Shown piece by piece: positions 53,189-62,300 of a stretch of DNA of 64,000 nt; position 1 is the stretch's first letter, and the number at the start of each line of letters is the position of its first letter. The notes under the pieces are model-generated. The model worked only from the letters and a program-made list of their open reading frames with translations, was not told the origin of the DNA and did no database searches. Source of the stretch: Myxococcales bacterium (GTDB lineage Bacteria; Myxococcota_A; Polyangia; Palsa-1104; JAEUJZ01); the NCBI GenBank assembly GCA_016794505.1, contig JAEUJZ010000073.1, positions 62,001 to 126,000 on the forward strand, written 5' to 3'. The translations under genes and the position numbers were made by a program.

Positions 53189-53589
53189 CGTGGACCTCGC
53201 GCGGGGTCGGACGCTGAAGCCGCATCAGACCGGGCCGCAACCAGCGACTGCAGCGGGCGCTGCCCTGTTCCCTGTACATCGACTCGATCGACGATCGCCA
53301 TGACTGCCGCCTCGACGGGAAACCACGCCGCGTGGGCATATCCCGGAACCCCAGGGGCTGGGGCAGAAGCGGCGGTCGAATCGCCAAGGGACTGACGAGC
53401 CGGCTCGCCCAAACAGACGACGACATCTTCCCCTGGTCCGGCGCCAAGGCGGTCGACGGCAACCAAGTGCTCGACGGGAAAGGGCGGCTCGTACCAGAAG
53501 TGCGGCTGGATCAAGAGCAGCTTCAGCCCCGACAGGCCGGCATCGCGGCGACTCGCCCAGACCTCGCCCAGCACGCGCCCAAGAATCAT
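53185..53589 (-). CDS. BMC-P (EutN/CcmL) paralogue, second of the operon
   Basis: 134 residues. The N-terminus MILGRVLGEVWASRRDAG and GLKLLLIQPHF follow the EutN pattern. The central AVDRLGAGPGEDVVVCLGEPARQ and C-terminal VEAAVMAIVDRVDV are clear. An insertion (~72-86, Pro/Ala-rich) and a ~30-residue Arg/Ser/Ala tail follow. Its ATG overlaps the upstream stop as ATGA, and its own stop overlaps the next ATG likewise. A probable vertex protein of the same microcompartment as the main locus. Confidence 0.88.
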   Translation of the reverse strand: MILGRVLGEVWASRRDAGLSGLKLLLIQPHFWYEPPFPVEHLVAVDRLGAGPGEDVVVCLGEPARQSLGDSTAASAPAPGVPGYAHAAWFPVEAAVMAIVDRVDVQGTGQRPLQSLVAARSDAASASDPARGPR

Positions 53590-53876
53590 GGGGCGCGCTC
53601 CAGGCCAGAGAGGCGCAGCCCCGACGCTGCGGCAAGCTCGGCCCCATCCAAGATGGCGACAACGATGTCTTTTTCAGCGACCGTCTCGCCCAGCGTCAGG
53701 TCGCGAACTCGCGAGCCATGGGCATACAGCACCCACTCGCCCGGCCCAGCCCCCAGCGCATCGACGGCACAGACCGTCCCCCCGTCGAGAGTCTGCAGCC
53801 GCACGATCTTGCAACCGTGCAGCCCGTCGGCGTGACGAGCCCCCCAGACCGGGTCGATGACCTGTGCGATGCGCAT
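53586..53876 (-). CDS. BMC-P (EutN/CcmL) paralogue, first of the operon
   Basis: 96 residues from the ATG at 53876, the family's normal size; the frame is open upstream to 54302 but that part overlaps another gene. It has MRIAQVIDPVWGARH, GCKIVRLQ, the central AVDALGAGPGEWVLYAHGSRVRDLT and C-terminal KDIVVAILDGAEL. This is the most compact member and may be the canonical pentamer of this group. It is first of four coupled genes. The gap to the next upstream gene is ~106 bp, enough for a promoter. Confidence 0.88.
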   Translation of the reverse strand: MRIAQVIDPVWGARHADGLHGCKIVRLQTLDGGTVCAVDALGAGPGEWVLYAHGSRVRDLTLGETVAEKDIVVAILDGAELAAASGLRLSGLERAP

Positions 53877-53982
53877 GACAGACGACGCGGTCGCCCCGCC
53901 GCAAGATACACCTCTTCCGTCACGGGCCGTGCAGCGTTGGGTGCAAGCAGACAGAAACGAGGAGAGAGCGAGGCGGACGGCC

Positions 53983-54393
53983 TTAGGCGGACTTCTTCTG
54001 CGACGTACGTGGGGCCGACTTCGCTTGGCTCTGGTGAGCGGCGCGCTTGGCGGCCTTTTCCAGCGACGAGACCTGATCGAACAGCTTGCCAACCGACAGC
54101 GTCGACAGCTTGCTGCGATAGTCCTTGTCCTTGCTGGCGCGGCGCAGATCGAGGATCGCGTCGACCAGCTTGTCCTTGCTGCCCCAGCGCTCGCTGACCG
54201 TCTTGCCCACCGAGTGCAGGCGCAGGAGCTTGCTGTTGGATGCGACGAGCAGGCGGTTGCGGAGGGCGTCCTTGTCTTCGCCTTCGTCGGCGGGGCGCTC
54301 AATGACGGATGCAGGCAGCTTGATCAAGGCATCGACCAGCTTCTCCTTCGAACCAAACTGCTCCTTGACCTGTGCCAGCGGCGACTTCTTCAT
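53983..54393 (-). CDS. Small helical protein with a duplicated module, unknown
   Basis: 136 residues from the ATG at 54393 with an AGGAG site; the frame is open upstream but the leader is Arg/Pro junk-like. It has two similar blocks: QFGSKEKLVDALIKLP (~10-25) and RWGSKDKLVDAILDLR (~65-80), and a very basic Lys/Ala/Gln tail (~115-136). There is no signal or membrane helix. The pattern suggests an internal duplication of a small helical unit, perhaps nucleic-acid or protein binding. It lies just upstream of the BMC-P operon on the same strand. Confidence 0.68.
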   Translation of the reverse strand: MKKSPLAQVKEQFGSKEKLVDALIKLPASVIERPADEGEDKDALRNRLLVASNSKLLRLHSVGKTVSERWGSKDKLVDAILDLRRASKDKDYRSKLSTLSVGKLFDQVSSLEKAAKRAAHQSQAKSAPRTSQKKSA

Positions 54394-54547
54394 TTCTTCA
54401 GACTCCTGTAAGTGGCTGGGATCTTTATCATTGGTCTGGCGTGCTTCACAAGATCTCACTCGCTCTGGCCCGCTCGCGCGGGGGAACGCGGGGCGACCGC
54501 GGTGAAGCCGACCCGGCGAAGGCGTATGGCAGCGGCAGCGAGCGGGC

Positions 54548-55201
54548 TTATGGACGCTTGGTCGGCTCCGTCGCGGCGCTGTACATGGCCAAGAGCGCAT
54601 CGCGAAGCGCACGGTCTTTGACGTGTGCCACTTCGCTGGCCACCGACAGATCCCATGGCCGACGCGGCGGTGGACGCTCGACGGTGCGCGGAACGAAGTG
54701 GGTCCAGTCGCTGTACGCCGGCAGCGCTTTGACGGGCCCGACGCGAAAGACCAAGCGCTCGACCGCGGCCAAAGGTCGCTGCCGACGACGACGCGCCGGG
54801 GCTGCCGCGTCCGCCTTCTCGCTCGAAACCTCGGCCACCGTCGAGCGAGCCGCTGCCTGCTGCCGAAGCTTTAGGTTGACCTGTTCCAACAGCATGTCTT
54901 TGACATAGACCAGCTCGCTGGCCACGGCCGATGAGGACACGCGAACCGTCAGCGTCCCGGCGACAAGCTGCTCGGCGCGGGCCTGCGGCTCTAAGCGCGG
55001 CAGCAGGCGATGCAAGGACACGGCAAACGCCCGACACGCAAGCTGAGCGTGCAGCACCTCGGCAATGCCCAAGCGCTCGGCCGCTTTGTCGACCAGACCC
55101 CAGCCGCGCTCGGGACGACTGCGCGTGCGGCGACGGCGCAGGGTGGCCCGTCCCAAGCTGCGCTGCGGGCTGCGTGGCTGCGTAGGCGCTCGCGGGCTCA
55201 T
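54548..55201 (-). CDS. DUF721/DciA-like protein
   Basis: 217 residues from the ATG at 55201, which overlaps the sulfatase-fold stop (ATGA); the frame is open to 55219. The core (~30-115) contains LACRAFAVSLHRLLPRL and TLTVRVSSSAVASELVYVKDMLLEQVN, matching the DUF721 domain found in DciA, a loader of replicative helicase, and in other nucleic-acid-binding proteins. The C-terminal ~100 residues are a basic, Arg-rich linker and a short helical end. Helicase loading is possible but not established for this branch. Confidence 0.72.
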   Translation of the reverse strand: MSPRAPTQPRSPQRSLGRATLRRRRTRSRPERGWGLVDKAAERLGIAEVLHAQLACRAFAVSLHRLLPRLEPQARAEQLVAGTLTVRVSSSAVASELVYVKDMLLEQVNLKLRQQAAARSTVAEVSSEKADAAAPARRRRQRPLAAVERLVFRVGPVKALPAYSDWTHFVPRTVERPPPRRPWDLSVASEVAHVKDRALRDALLAMYSAATEPTKRP

Positions 55202-56472
55202 GCATCCAGCTCTGGGCAAAGCTCGCGCAGTCGCGCATGCGCCGCGTCGACGGCCGGACCGTGAGTCTGCGGCATCTGCTCCTGTGGATCGGCGCGCAGA
55301 TCAAACAGCAGCCGACGCTCTTCGTCGTATCTTTCGCAGATATACTTGATATTTCCCTCGGAAAATCCCAGGACCGCCTGCCCTTCCAAGCGACGCGGCG
55401 TCTGATACCCCATGCGCGAGCTATGGAAGCGCAGCGGACGCGTCGGCAAGAGATCGGGCGGACACGCACGCTCTGTCGAGCCCACCCCAGCTTGCTGCGC
55501 GTCGCGGAGGATCGGCGACAGGTCGATGGCGCCCGCTGGGCAGTCCTGCGTCGAGACCGAAGCCAGCGACAGAAGCGTCGGCATCAAGTCCTGCAGCTGA
55601 ACCCGCGCGCTGCTGCGTCGCGGCCCGACGATGCGCGAGTCGACGATGAGCAGCGGAATGCGCAGCAGCTCTTCATACAGCGTCGCAAAGTGGGCGGTCG
55701 AGGCATGGCCAACGTGGCCGTGTTCCAAGAGCTCGTCGCCGTGGTCGGCCGTGATCACTATCGTCGTGTTGTCGCGCTGGCCCGTCTCGTCGAGCGTCGC
55801 CAGCACGCGCGCCAAGAAGTCATCCATTTGGCGGACGTTGGCGGCGTACAGACGCTGCACCACCTCGCGATCTTCGGGCTGCAGGCGGTGCTCGTGGCGG
55901 GGCACGACGAACAGCGTGCCCACCGAGTCACGCACGCGCGCCGGAAGCTGATCTTCGTTCACGTCGAACAGCCGTCGATAGGCAGCCGCGGGCCAGTAGG
56001 GCAAATGCACGTACTTATAGTGATGCCACGCAAACCACGGCGATGACCGCGTCGAGGAAAGCTGACGCAGCGCCTGCAGCAGCAGATCATCGTCGGGGCC
56101 CGTCGGATAGCCTGGCGCCTGGCTCGCGTCATAGCCCAGGTTCTGGTAATTGCCGACGCGGTTTAGATAGCAAAGGTTGGGCACGCGATAGCCCGCCTGC
56201 GCCAGCAAGCCGGGCAGCGTTGGTCGATGGGGACGCGGGACGGACCACTCGTACCAGACGCCATGCGCGAGCGCGTCTTCGCCCGTAAGCAGCGAGACGA
56301 TGCCCGGCGAGGTCCACGGCCCGCTGGTGTACGCCTGATCGAAGCGCAGCGTGTGCGAGGCCAGCGACTGCAGGGTCGGCGAGAGCAGCACGCCGCGATA
56401 CGAGTCGACGAAGTCCGCTCGCCAGGCATCGATGGTCAGAAGCAGCAGGTTGCGCGTCGGTTCGGCAGTCAT
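55198..56472 (-). CDS. Sulfatase-fold hydrolase/transferase with Thr at the FGly position
   Basis: 424 residues without a signal peptide. The alkaline-phosphatase/sulfatase fold shows metal ligands near LLTIDAWRAD (Asp15) and ITADHGDELLEHGH. The catalytic pentapeptide, normally C/S-x-P-S-R, reads T54-S-P-G-I in GPWTSPGIVSLLTG. So it cannot form formylglycine and is unlikely to be a classic sulfatase; Thr nucleophiles occur in phosphoglycerol and phosphoethanolamine transferases of this superfamily. It is coupled to the DUF721 gene and follows a GalU-like gene, hinting at glycan modification. Confidence 0.82.
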   Translation of the reverse strand: MTAEPTRNLLLLTIDAWRADFVDSYRGVLLSPTLQSLASHTLRFDQAYTSGPWTSPGIVSLLTGEDALAHGVWYEWSVPRPHRPTLPGLLAQAGYRVPNLCYLNRVGNYQNLGYDASQAPGYPTGPDDDLLLQALRQLSSTRSSPWFAWHHYKYVHLPYWPAAAYRRLFDVNEDQLPARVRDSVGTLFVVPRHEHRLQPEDREVVQRLYAANVRQMDDFLARVLATLDETGQRDNTTIVITADHGDELLEHGHVGHASTAHFATLYEELLRIPLLIVDSRIVGPRRSSARVQLQDLMPTLLSLASVSTQDCPAGAIDLSPILRDAQQAGVGSTERACPPDLLPTRPLRFHSSRMGYQTPRRLEGQAVLGFSEGNIKYICERYDEERRLLFDLRADPQEQMPQTHGPAVDAAHARLRELCPELDA

Positions 56473-56505
56473 TCGATACGCCCTATCACAGGAAGCAAAG
56501 CGCCG

Positions 56506-57435
56506 CTACGGTACGCCACGCAGGTGGGCGCTGGCGACGGAAAAACGCCGCACGACCTCGCCATAGCCAGCCAGCGTGCCCAGGTCGACGATGTCGCCGG
56601 CAAGCAGCGTTCCATAAAGCCCACCGCGCTGCGCCAAGTCATTGAGCGCCGCCAAGAACCCCGCGTCGCACAGAGCCGCTCGATCGTCGCTGCGGCAGTG
56701 GCGATGCAGGGCAGCGTTCCAGGCCGGCGTCTGCACTTGACCAAACGTCGTCAGAAGCTCGTCAGGACGACCCTGCGCAGGCGCCAGAGCCACGATCGGA
56801 AGAGGCGTCGATAAGGGAATCTGTTCTTTGGCCGCATCCGCCCAGGGCGGCCCCAGGCGCACCGACAGCGTCGATCCCGGCCGATCATCCCGCCGTGCGC
56901 GACGCAGCCCAAACACGGCAGCCCCGGTCTTTTGGTGTGCCGCGACCAGGTGCGTAAGCGCGGTCTGATCAGGCAGGTGCAGAAGATCGGGAAACAGCAC
57001 GGCCACAGCGAACGACGGCGCGGCTGCGCCCAGCGCTTCGAGGCCCCTCTCGACGGCATCGAGCACGCCCAAAGGCTGCGGCTGATCGACGATGCGCACG
57101 CGCAGCCGCTGCCACAGGCGGGCCAAGGCCAGCGTCTGCGGCGACGGCGCAGACAGAGACGACGTGGGCGCATCGAGAGCCGCCGCGAGCGCCAGCGAAA
57201 GAGCGCGCAAGCCGGGCTTGTGGGGGCTCGACACCACAACAAGGTCGCTCAGACCCGCCGCTGCCGCTTCCAGCAGGCAGGCGGTCAGCGCGGGATACAG
57301 GCCGATGGGCAGAAGCTCTTTGGGACAGCCCAAAGAAAGCGGCGACAGACGAGTGCCCAGACCCGCCGCCGGCACGATCGCAGAAACAACCGGGGCTGTA
57401 GCCAGGCTCGAAAAAGGGGGAACGTGCTCAGCCAT
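56506..57435 (-). CDS. GalU-like nucleotidyltransferase
   Basis: 309 residues. The N-terminal signature IVPAAGLGTRLSPLSLGCPKELLPIG matches sugar-1-phosphate nucleotidyltransferases of the GalU/RmlA type. The Asp in VLFPDLLHLPD fits the metal site. The central region is shorter and more divergent than true GalU, and the sugar-binding NE-type motif is not obvious. It probably activates a sugar phosphate for envelope glycans. It lies 33 bp upstream of the sulfatase-fold gene and 16 bp downstream of the symporter gene, all minus strand, a likely operon. Confidence 0.78.
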   Translation of the reverse strand: MAEHVPPFSSLATAPVVSAIVPAAGLGTRLSPLSLGCPKELLPIGLYPALTACLLEAAAAGLSDLVVVSSPHKPGLRALSLALAAALDAPTSSLSAPSPQTLALARLWQRLRVRIVDQPQPLGVLDAVERGLEALGAAAPSFAVAVLFPDLLHLPDQTALTHLVAAHQKTGAAVFGLRRARRDDRPGSTLSVRLGPPWADAAKEQIPLSTPLPIVALAPAQGRPDELLTTFGQVQTPAWNAALHRHCRSDDRAALCDAGFLAALNDLAQRGGLYGTLLAGDIVDLGTLAGYGEVVRRFSVASAHLRGVP

Positions 57436-57451
57436 CGACGTGCTCTGATCC

Positions 57452-59323
57452 TTAGGCCGCGGGCTTTACATCCGAACGCAGCGACGGAGTGGCGACCAAC
57501 CCGCTGGCCGCAGCACTGCTTTCGCGCAGCACGCGTGAAGACAGCGCCAACGCCACGAGCAAGAACAGACCGCCTTCCAGCCAGCGCATGAGCAAAAGCG
57601 CGCTCATCCCCAAGACCAGCGCAGCGGCAAAGGCACAGGTGTATAGACCGCTCGCCGCTTCACGCAGCGATCGGGCATGTCGCATTGGCTCGCTCGCTGC
57701 GTCGGCCACGTCGCCGGCCACCGGTCCCCAAAGACCAGGCGGTCGCGCCCGGCGATAGAACGAGGCCAGCGTCTCGGGCCGCTCGGCAGGGGTCAAAAGC
57801 GTCACCAGCAGCGTGAGCGAAAGACCCAGCCCGAACAGCACCAAGAACGCCTGCCAGTACGGCTGATCTTTGAAGGCCGGCACGCCGAGCAGCGGCACCC
57901 CGAACCACACGAAGTACGCCAGCGGAAAGCCCATCACAAAGCTCACAAGCTCGCCGTAGATGTTCAGGCGCCACCACAGCCAGCGCAGCAGGCTGACCGG
58001 CAGCACGAACAGCAACACCACCGAGTTCATGAAGTTGATCCAGGCGGCGTCGATCTGTTCCATGAGCAGCCAGGCCCACAGGTTGCCGACCACCGCGACG
58101 AGCAGCGTGAACAGGCGAGCGGCCCAGACCTGCTCGCGCGGGGATGCGCTGGCGGCCGGGCGGATGGCGCGCAGATAGACATCGTTGAGCAGCGTCGAGG
58201 CTCCAAAGTTCAGGAGCCCGGCCAGCGTCGAGGTGTAGCCGGCGATGATGCCTATAAGCAAAAATCCATATAGCCCCGCGGGAGCGTGGCGACGGACCAG
58301 CGTCGCCCACTGATCGGTGTCTGTGGGGACTACTGAGGCCGTCGGTGTCGTCGGTAATAGCGCCACGGCGCACAAGCCGATCAAGGCCAAGGGCAGCGTG
58401 CGCACGGCCAGCGACAGCACGGTATTGAATAGCTGACCGAGGGCGGCATGACGTTCGTCGCGAGCGGCCAGGGTCTTTTGCACGGCAGGCTGCTGATGGT
58501 TGGCCGCCGACCACAGGCCAAACAGGGCCAGCGCGAAAAGCGACATCGGGTCCAGGGCGAACTCGCCGAAGCGCGCGGCATCGACAGCCGGCGACGGAGG
58601 ATAGGGGCTTAAAAAGGCCGCTCCACGCACGCGCTCGACGGTGGCGAGGACGGCAGGCAGGCCGCCTGCGACGTGCAGAAGCAGAGCAGCCAAGGCAAAG
58701 CGCCCCGCCATGACCAGCGCGAACTGCAGCAGATCCATATAGGCGACGGCCCACAGCCCCGAAAGCAGCGTATAGGCCAGGGTCAGGCCTCCGAACACCA
58801 GCAGAAGCAGCGACGGAGACCAGCCGAGAAGCGGCGACAGGCTCTGGGCGAAGCCGCGCAGGACATAGCCGATGAGGATGGCCTGCCCGCACAGCACGCC
58901 GTACAGCGCCGAGAACACGCGAAAGCCGCGGGCCGGAGCACCGCCGTATCGGACCTCGAACAAGTGGCCGGGGCTGGCGAGGTGCAGGCGTCGGAAATAG
59001 CGGGCCCAGAACACCGCCAAGGGCAGGCTGAAGATCGCGGCGACCCAATAAAAGCGGTGAAAACCAATGAAGCCGGCGACGAAAAAGATGTGAACCCAGA
59101 ACGCGTCGGCACCGTCGCCCGTGGCCACGTCGGCGATGCCGATCAGCCACCACGGCAGCCTGCGGTCGGCCAAGGCGTACCCTTCGCCGCTCTCGCTGCG
59201 TCGGGCGGTCCGACGCCAGCCAATCCACACCGCGAGCGCGACGCAGCACAGAAGGTACGCGGCGATCGCTGCGACGTCGGCGCCGTGCAAGCGGACCGGG
59301 CCGCCCAAAGGACCTTCCAACAT
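57452..59323 (-). CDS. Sodium/solute symporter (SSS family)
   Basis: About 623 residues from the ATG at 59323; GTG at 59332 is an alternative. Roughly 13-14 membrane helices are evident, beginning AAIAAYLLCCVALAVWIGW and including the SSS-like GGLTLAYTLLSGLWAVAYMDLLQF and ...LLNFGASTLLNDVYLR segment. These transporters import sugars, amino acids or organic acids with Na+. A C-terminal extra region (~520-620) adds two helices. The substrate is unknown; the linked GalU-like gene suggests a sugar. The 33-bp gap to the divergent NACHT gene holds both starts. Confidence 0.88.
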   Translation of the reverse strand: MLEGPLGGPVRLHGADVAAIAAYLLCCVALAVWIGWRRTARRSESGEGYALADRRLPWWLIGIADVATGDGADAFWVHIFFVAGFIGFHRFYWVAAIFSLPLAVFWARYFRRLHLASPGHLFEVRYGGAPARGFRVFSALYGVLCGQAILIGYVLRGFAQSLSPLLGWSPSLLLLVFGGLTLAYTLLSGLWAVAYMDLLQFALVMAGRFALAALLLHVAGGLPAVLATVERVRGAAFLSPYPPSPAVDAARFGEFALDPMSLFALALFGLWSAANHQQPAVQKTLAARDERHAALGQLFNTVLSLAVRTLPLALIGLCAVALLPTTPTASVVPTDTDQWATLVRRHAPAGLYGFLLIGIIAGYTSTLAGLLNFGASTLLNDVYLRAIRPAASASPREQVWAARLFTLLVAVVGNLWAWLLMEQIDAAWINFMNSVVLLFVLPVSLLRWLWWRLNIYGELVSFVMGFPLAYFVWFGVPLLGVPAFKDQPYWQAFLVLFGLGLSLTLLVTLLTPAERPETLASFYRRARPPGLWGPVAGDVADAASEPMRHARSLREAASGLYTCAFAAALVLGMSALLLMRWLEGGLFLLVALALSSRVLRESSAAASGLVATPSLRSDVKPAA

Positions 59324-59365
59324 GCGCGGCACTGTATGGTAGGCGACTGCGCGACAGAAGGTGGA

Positions 59366-62300
59366 ATGCAGCTATGCGATATGCATTACAATGATTCTTG
59401 CGTGAGTTTGGTAGAGCCGCCCCACGAAGGCATCCCGACGCGGCCTGAGCTGCGTCGCCTGCTTGATGCGCTGCTACCGGGTGATAGCGACCTGAATGGG
59501 TTCGTGTACGACCACTACCCGGCCGTGCTGGCCAACTACCACCCAGGGCTGGATCGCGTCGCCAAGCTGGATCTGCTTCTGGATCACGCCGAGCCGGCCG
59601 ATCTGGTTCGCCGCCTGCGCGAGCGCGGACTGCACGGACGCACACGCCGCGCCAGCGAGGTCTTTAACTGGAGCGGCGAGCGCCATCGCAACGCCGAAGT
59701 CTTTGGCCGCCAACCGGTGCTGGAAATCCTGGCGCAGGCCATAGGCCACGGTGGCTGGGTGGTGCTAAGCGGCCGAATCGGCGTCGGCAAGACGGCTCTT
59801 TTGGTCCAGCTTCTCAATGCGCTGGAAGAACACCGCGGTCGCCCCGTGCCGCACCACTTCCTGCGCCACACCGTCGCAGACTCGGCTCGGCCTGGCGTCG
59901 TGTTGCGAGCGCTTTCGGCGCAGATTGAGGCGCTGTTTCCGCACCTGGTCGATCACGACGCCCCTCCCGAGCTGCGCTTGGTGCAGCTGTTGTCGCGTGT
60001 GTCGCGGCAGGGCCTGGAAAATGGCGACGACCTGATCCTGATTGTTGACGGTCTCGACGAGGTCGAAGCCGAGGGCCTGTCCAACCCGCTGCCGCGGTTC
60101 TTGCCGCCTGAGCTGCCACCGGGCGTGACCTTGGTCTGCTCGATTGATCCGAGCTACCCGCACTACACCTGGCTGATGGATCACGCCGAGCAGCAGCTGG
60201 GCGGCCACATCGACCTCGACGGCAATGTCGGCCGGGCCTCGACAGAGTCGGCTTGTCGCGCCTTGGTGCTGCGTCACGCCCCCCTCTTGGGACTAAGCGA
60301 CGGTCAGTGCGAGCACGTGGCGCTGGCGGCGGCGGGAAACCTGCTGTGCGCCACCAAGCTCCTCGAAGTCCTGCACAGCCAACGAGCGCAAAACGTCCCC
60401 ATCGAGCGCGCCTTGCGCGACATGTCGATCGGCCTCGACTCGCTGTTGGCTCGCCTGTGGCATGGGCTGTCGAACGAGGCGCGAGCGGCGCTGGGCCTTT
60501 TGTGCGCTGCACGGCAAGCGCTGCCACTCTCGCTGCTTGACGATCTGCTTGGGCTCGATGAGGGCGAGACGGCTCATCACATGGTCGCGGCCCAGCCGTT
60601 TTTGCAGTTCGAATCGGCAGCGGCGCTAGGCCTGGCCTCACTGACGGGTGAGTGCGTCAGCTTCGCGCACAGCGCGCTGCGCAGCTTCGTCATTTCGGTC
60701 TTGGGCCCGACGGCCGTTCACCAAAGTCAGCGCCTGCTAGGCGCCTCGCTGTGCAGCTGGCCGCCGCTTGAGGACAACCTGTACGCGTTCCGTCGCAGCT
60801 ATGCCCTGCGGCACGCCATCACGCAGCACATCGACTCGGACTCGGAATCGCATGCCTCGCAGGTGATCTCGAACATCGACTTTCTGGTCGCTCGCTGCCA
60901 AGAGCACGGTAGCGCCGCCCTGGCCGAGGATCTAGAACACGCCGCAGCGCGAAGCGGCCAGCCTGAGACGGCACGGACCTTTTCCGATCTGGGGCAAGCG
61001 CTGCGCATCGGTGCCCACTGGCTGGGGTACGACCCAGGTGCCTTGCCGGGGCTGCTTTACAACTTGCTGCGCTGCGCCAACTGGACCGCCTCGACGATCG
61101 AGCGGGTGCTGAACTTCCCGCCGATGCGGCTGCGTTTCCGCTTGGTCCATCCGCTGCAGCGCCGCGATACCAGCGTGCATACGTTCGCCGGCCACTGGGA
61201 CTCGGTGGTGGCGTGCGAGCTGACTCCCGACGGAAAGCGGCTGCTATCCGTGGGTCTGGATCACACGCTGCGGCTGTGGGATCTGAACAGCGGCGCGCAG
61301 CTTATGCACTTTTATGGCCACGCGGGTGCGCCGACGGCTCTGGCCCTGACTCCCGACGGGCAGAACCTGCTTTATCCGACGTCGGATCACTCGCTGTGCA
61401 TCTATGACCTAAGCACCGGAGCACAGCTGCGGCGTCTGCGCGGTCACAGCGCGGCCATCACTGCCTGCGTCTTGCATCCCGACGGGAAACGCGCCTTGAC
61501 CGCCGCCCGCGACCACAAGCTAAAGCTGTGGAACCTGCAGACCGGCGAAGAGCTGCTGACGCTGTCTGGGCATACCGGCGCCATCACCGCCTGCCTGATC
61601 AGCCGCGACGGCAAGCGAGCGATCTCAGCCGGCTGGGATCACAGCGTGCGCGTCTGGGATCTATCGAGTGGCAAGCTGCTTCACGCGCTGCATGGACACC
61701 AGGGCGCCGTGAGCAGCCTGCATCTTTTGCCCGATGACCAACACGTGGTGTCGGCGTCGTGGGATCACACGCTGATCGTGTGGCAGCTCTCGGCGGGCAT
61801 GCGGCGCGTACAGCTCTCGGGCCATAGCGCACCGATCAATGCCGTCGTTGCTAGCAGCGATGGCCGCTTCTTGGTCTCGGTCTCAGACGATCGCACGCTT
61901 AAGGTCTGGGACGCCGAGACCGGCAAAGAGCTGCGCACGCTCATCGGCCACCACGCCGGCATCAAGGGCTGCGTGCTTCTGCCCGACGGCCGATCGGTGA
62001 TCTCGGTCTCGGAAGACTGGACGCTGCGGCAGTGGGATATGGCGACGGGCGCGCCGCTGCGCATCTTCGACGGTCACTTGGCCCCGGCCTTGTCTTGCGC
62101 CCTTACCCGCGACGGCAGGCAGCTGATCTCGGCGTCAGAAGACAAGACGCTCAAGCTGTGGGATCTCAGCCCGAACTATGACAGCGGGCGATCCGACGGA
62201 CACATCGGCGCGGTCACCGCCTGTTTCCTTGGCGAAAACGGCGGCATGCTGGTCACCGCGTCGGAAGACCAGACGATTAAGCAGTGGGATCCATACACGG

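Noticed and set aside
58673..59365. 5' extension of the NACHT gene through the symporter gene
   Set aside because: It would overlap the start of a clear membrane transporter by nearly 700 bp. The extension is Gln/Arg-rich without a domain, and a good start lies at 59366.
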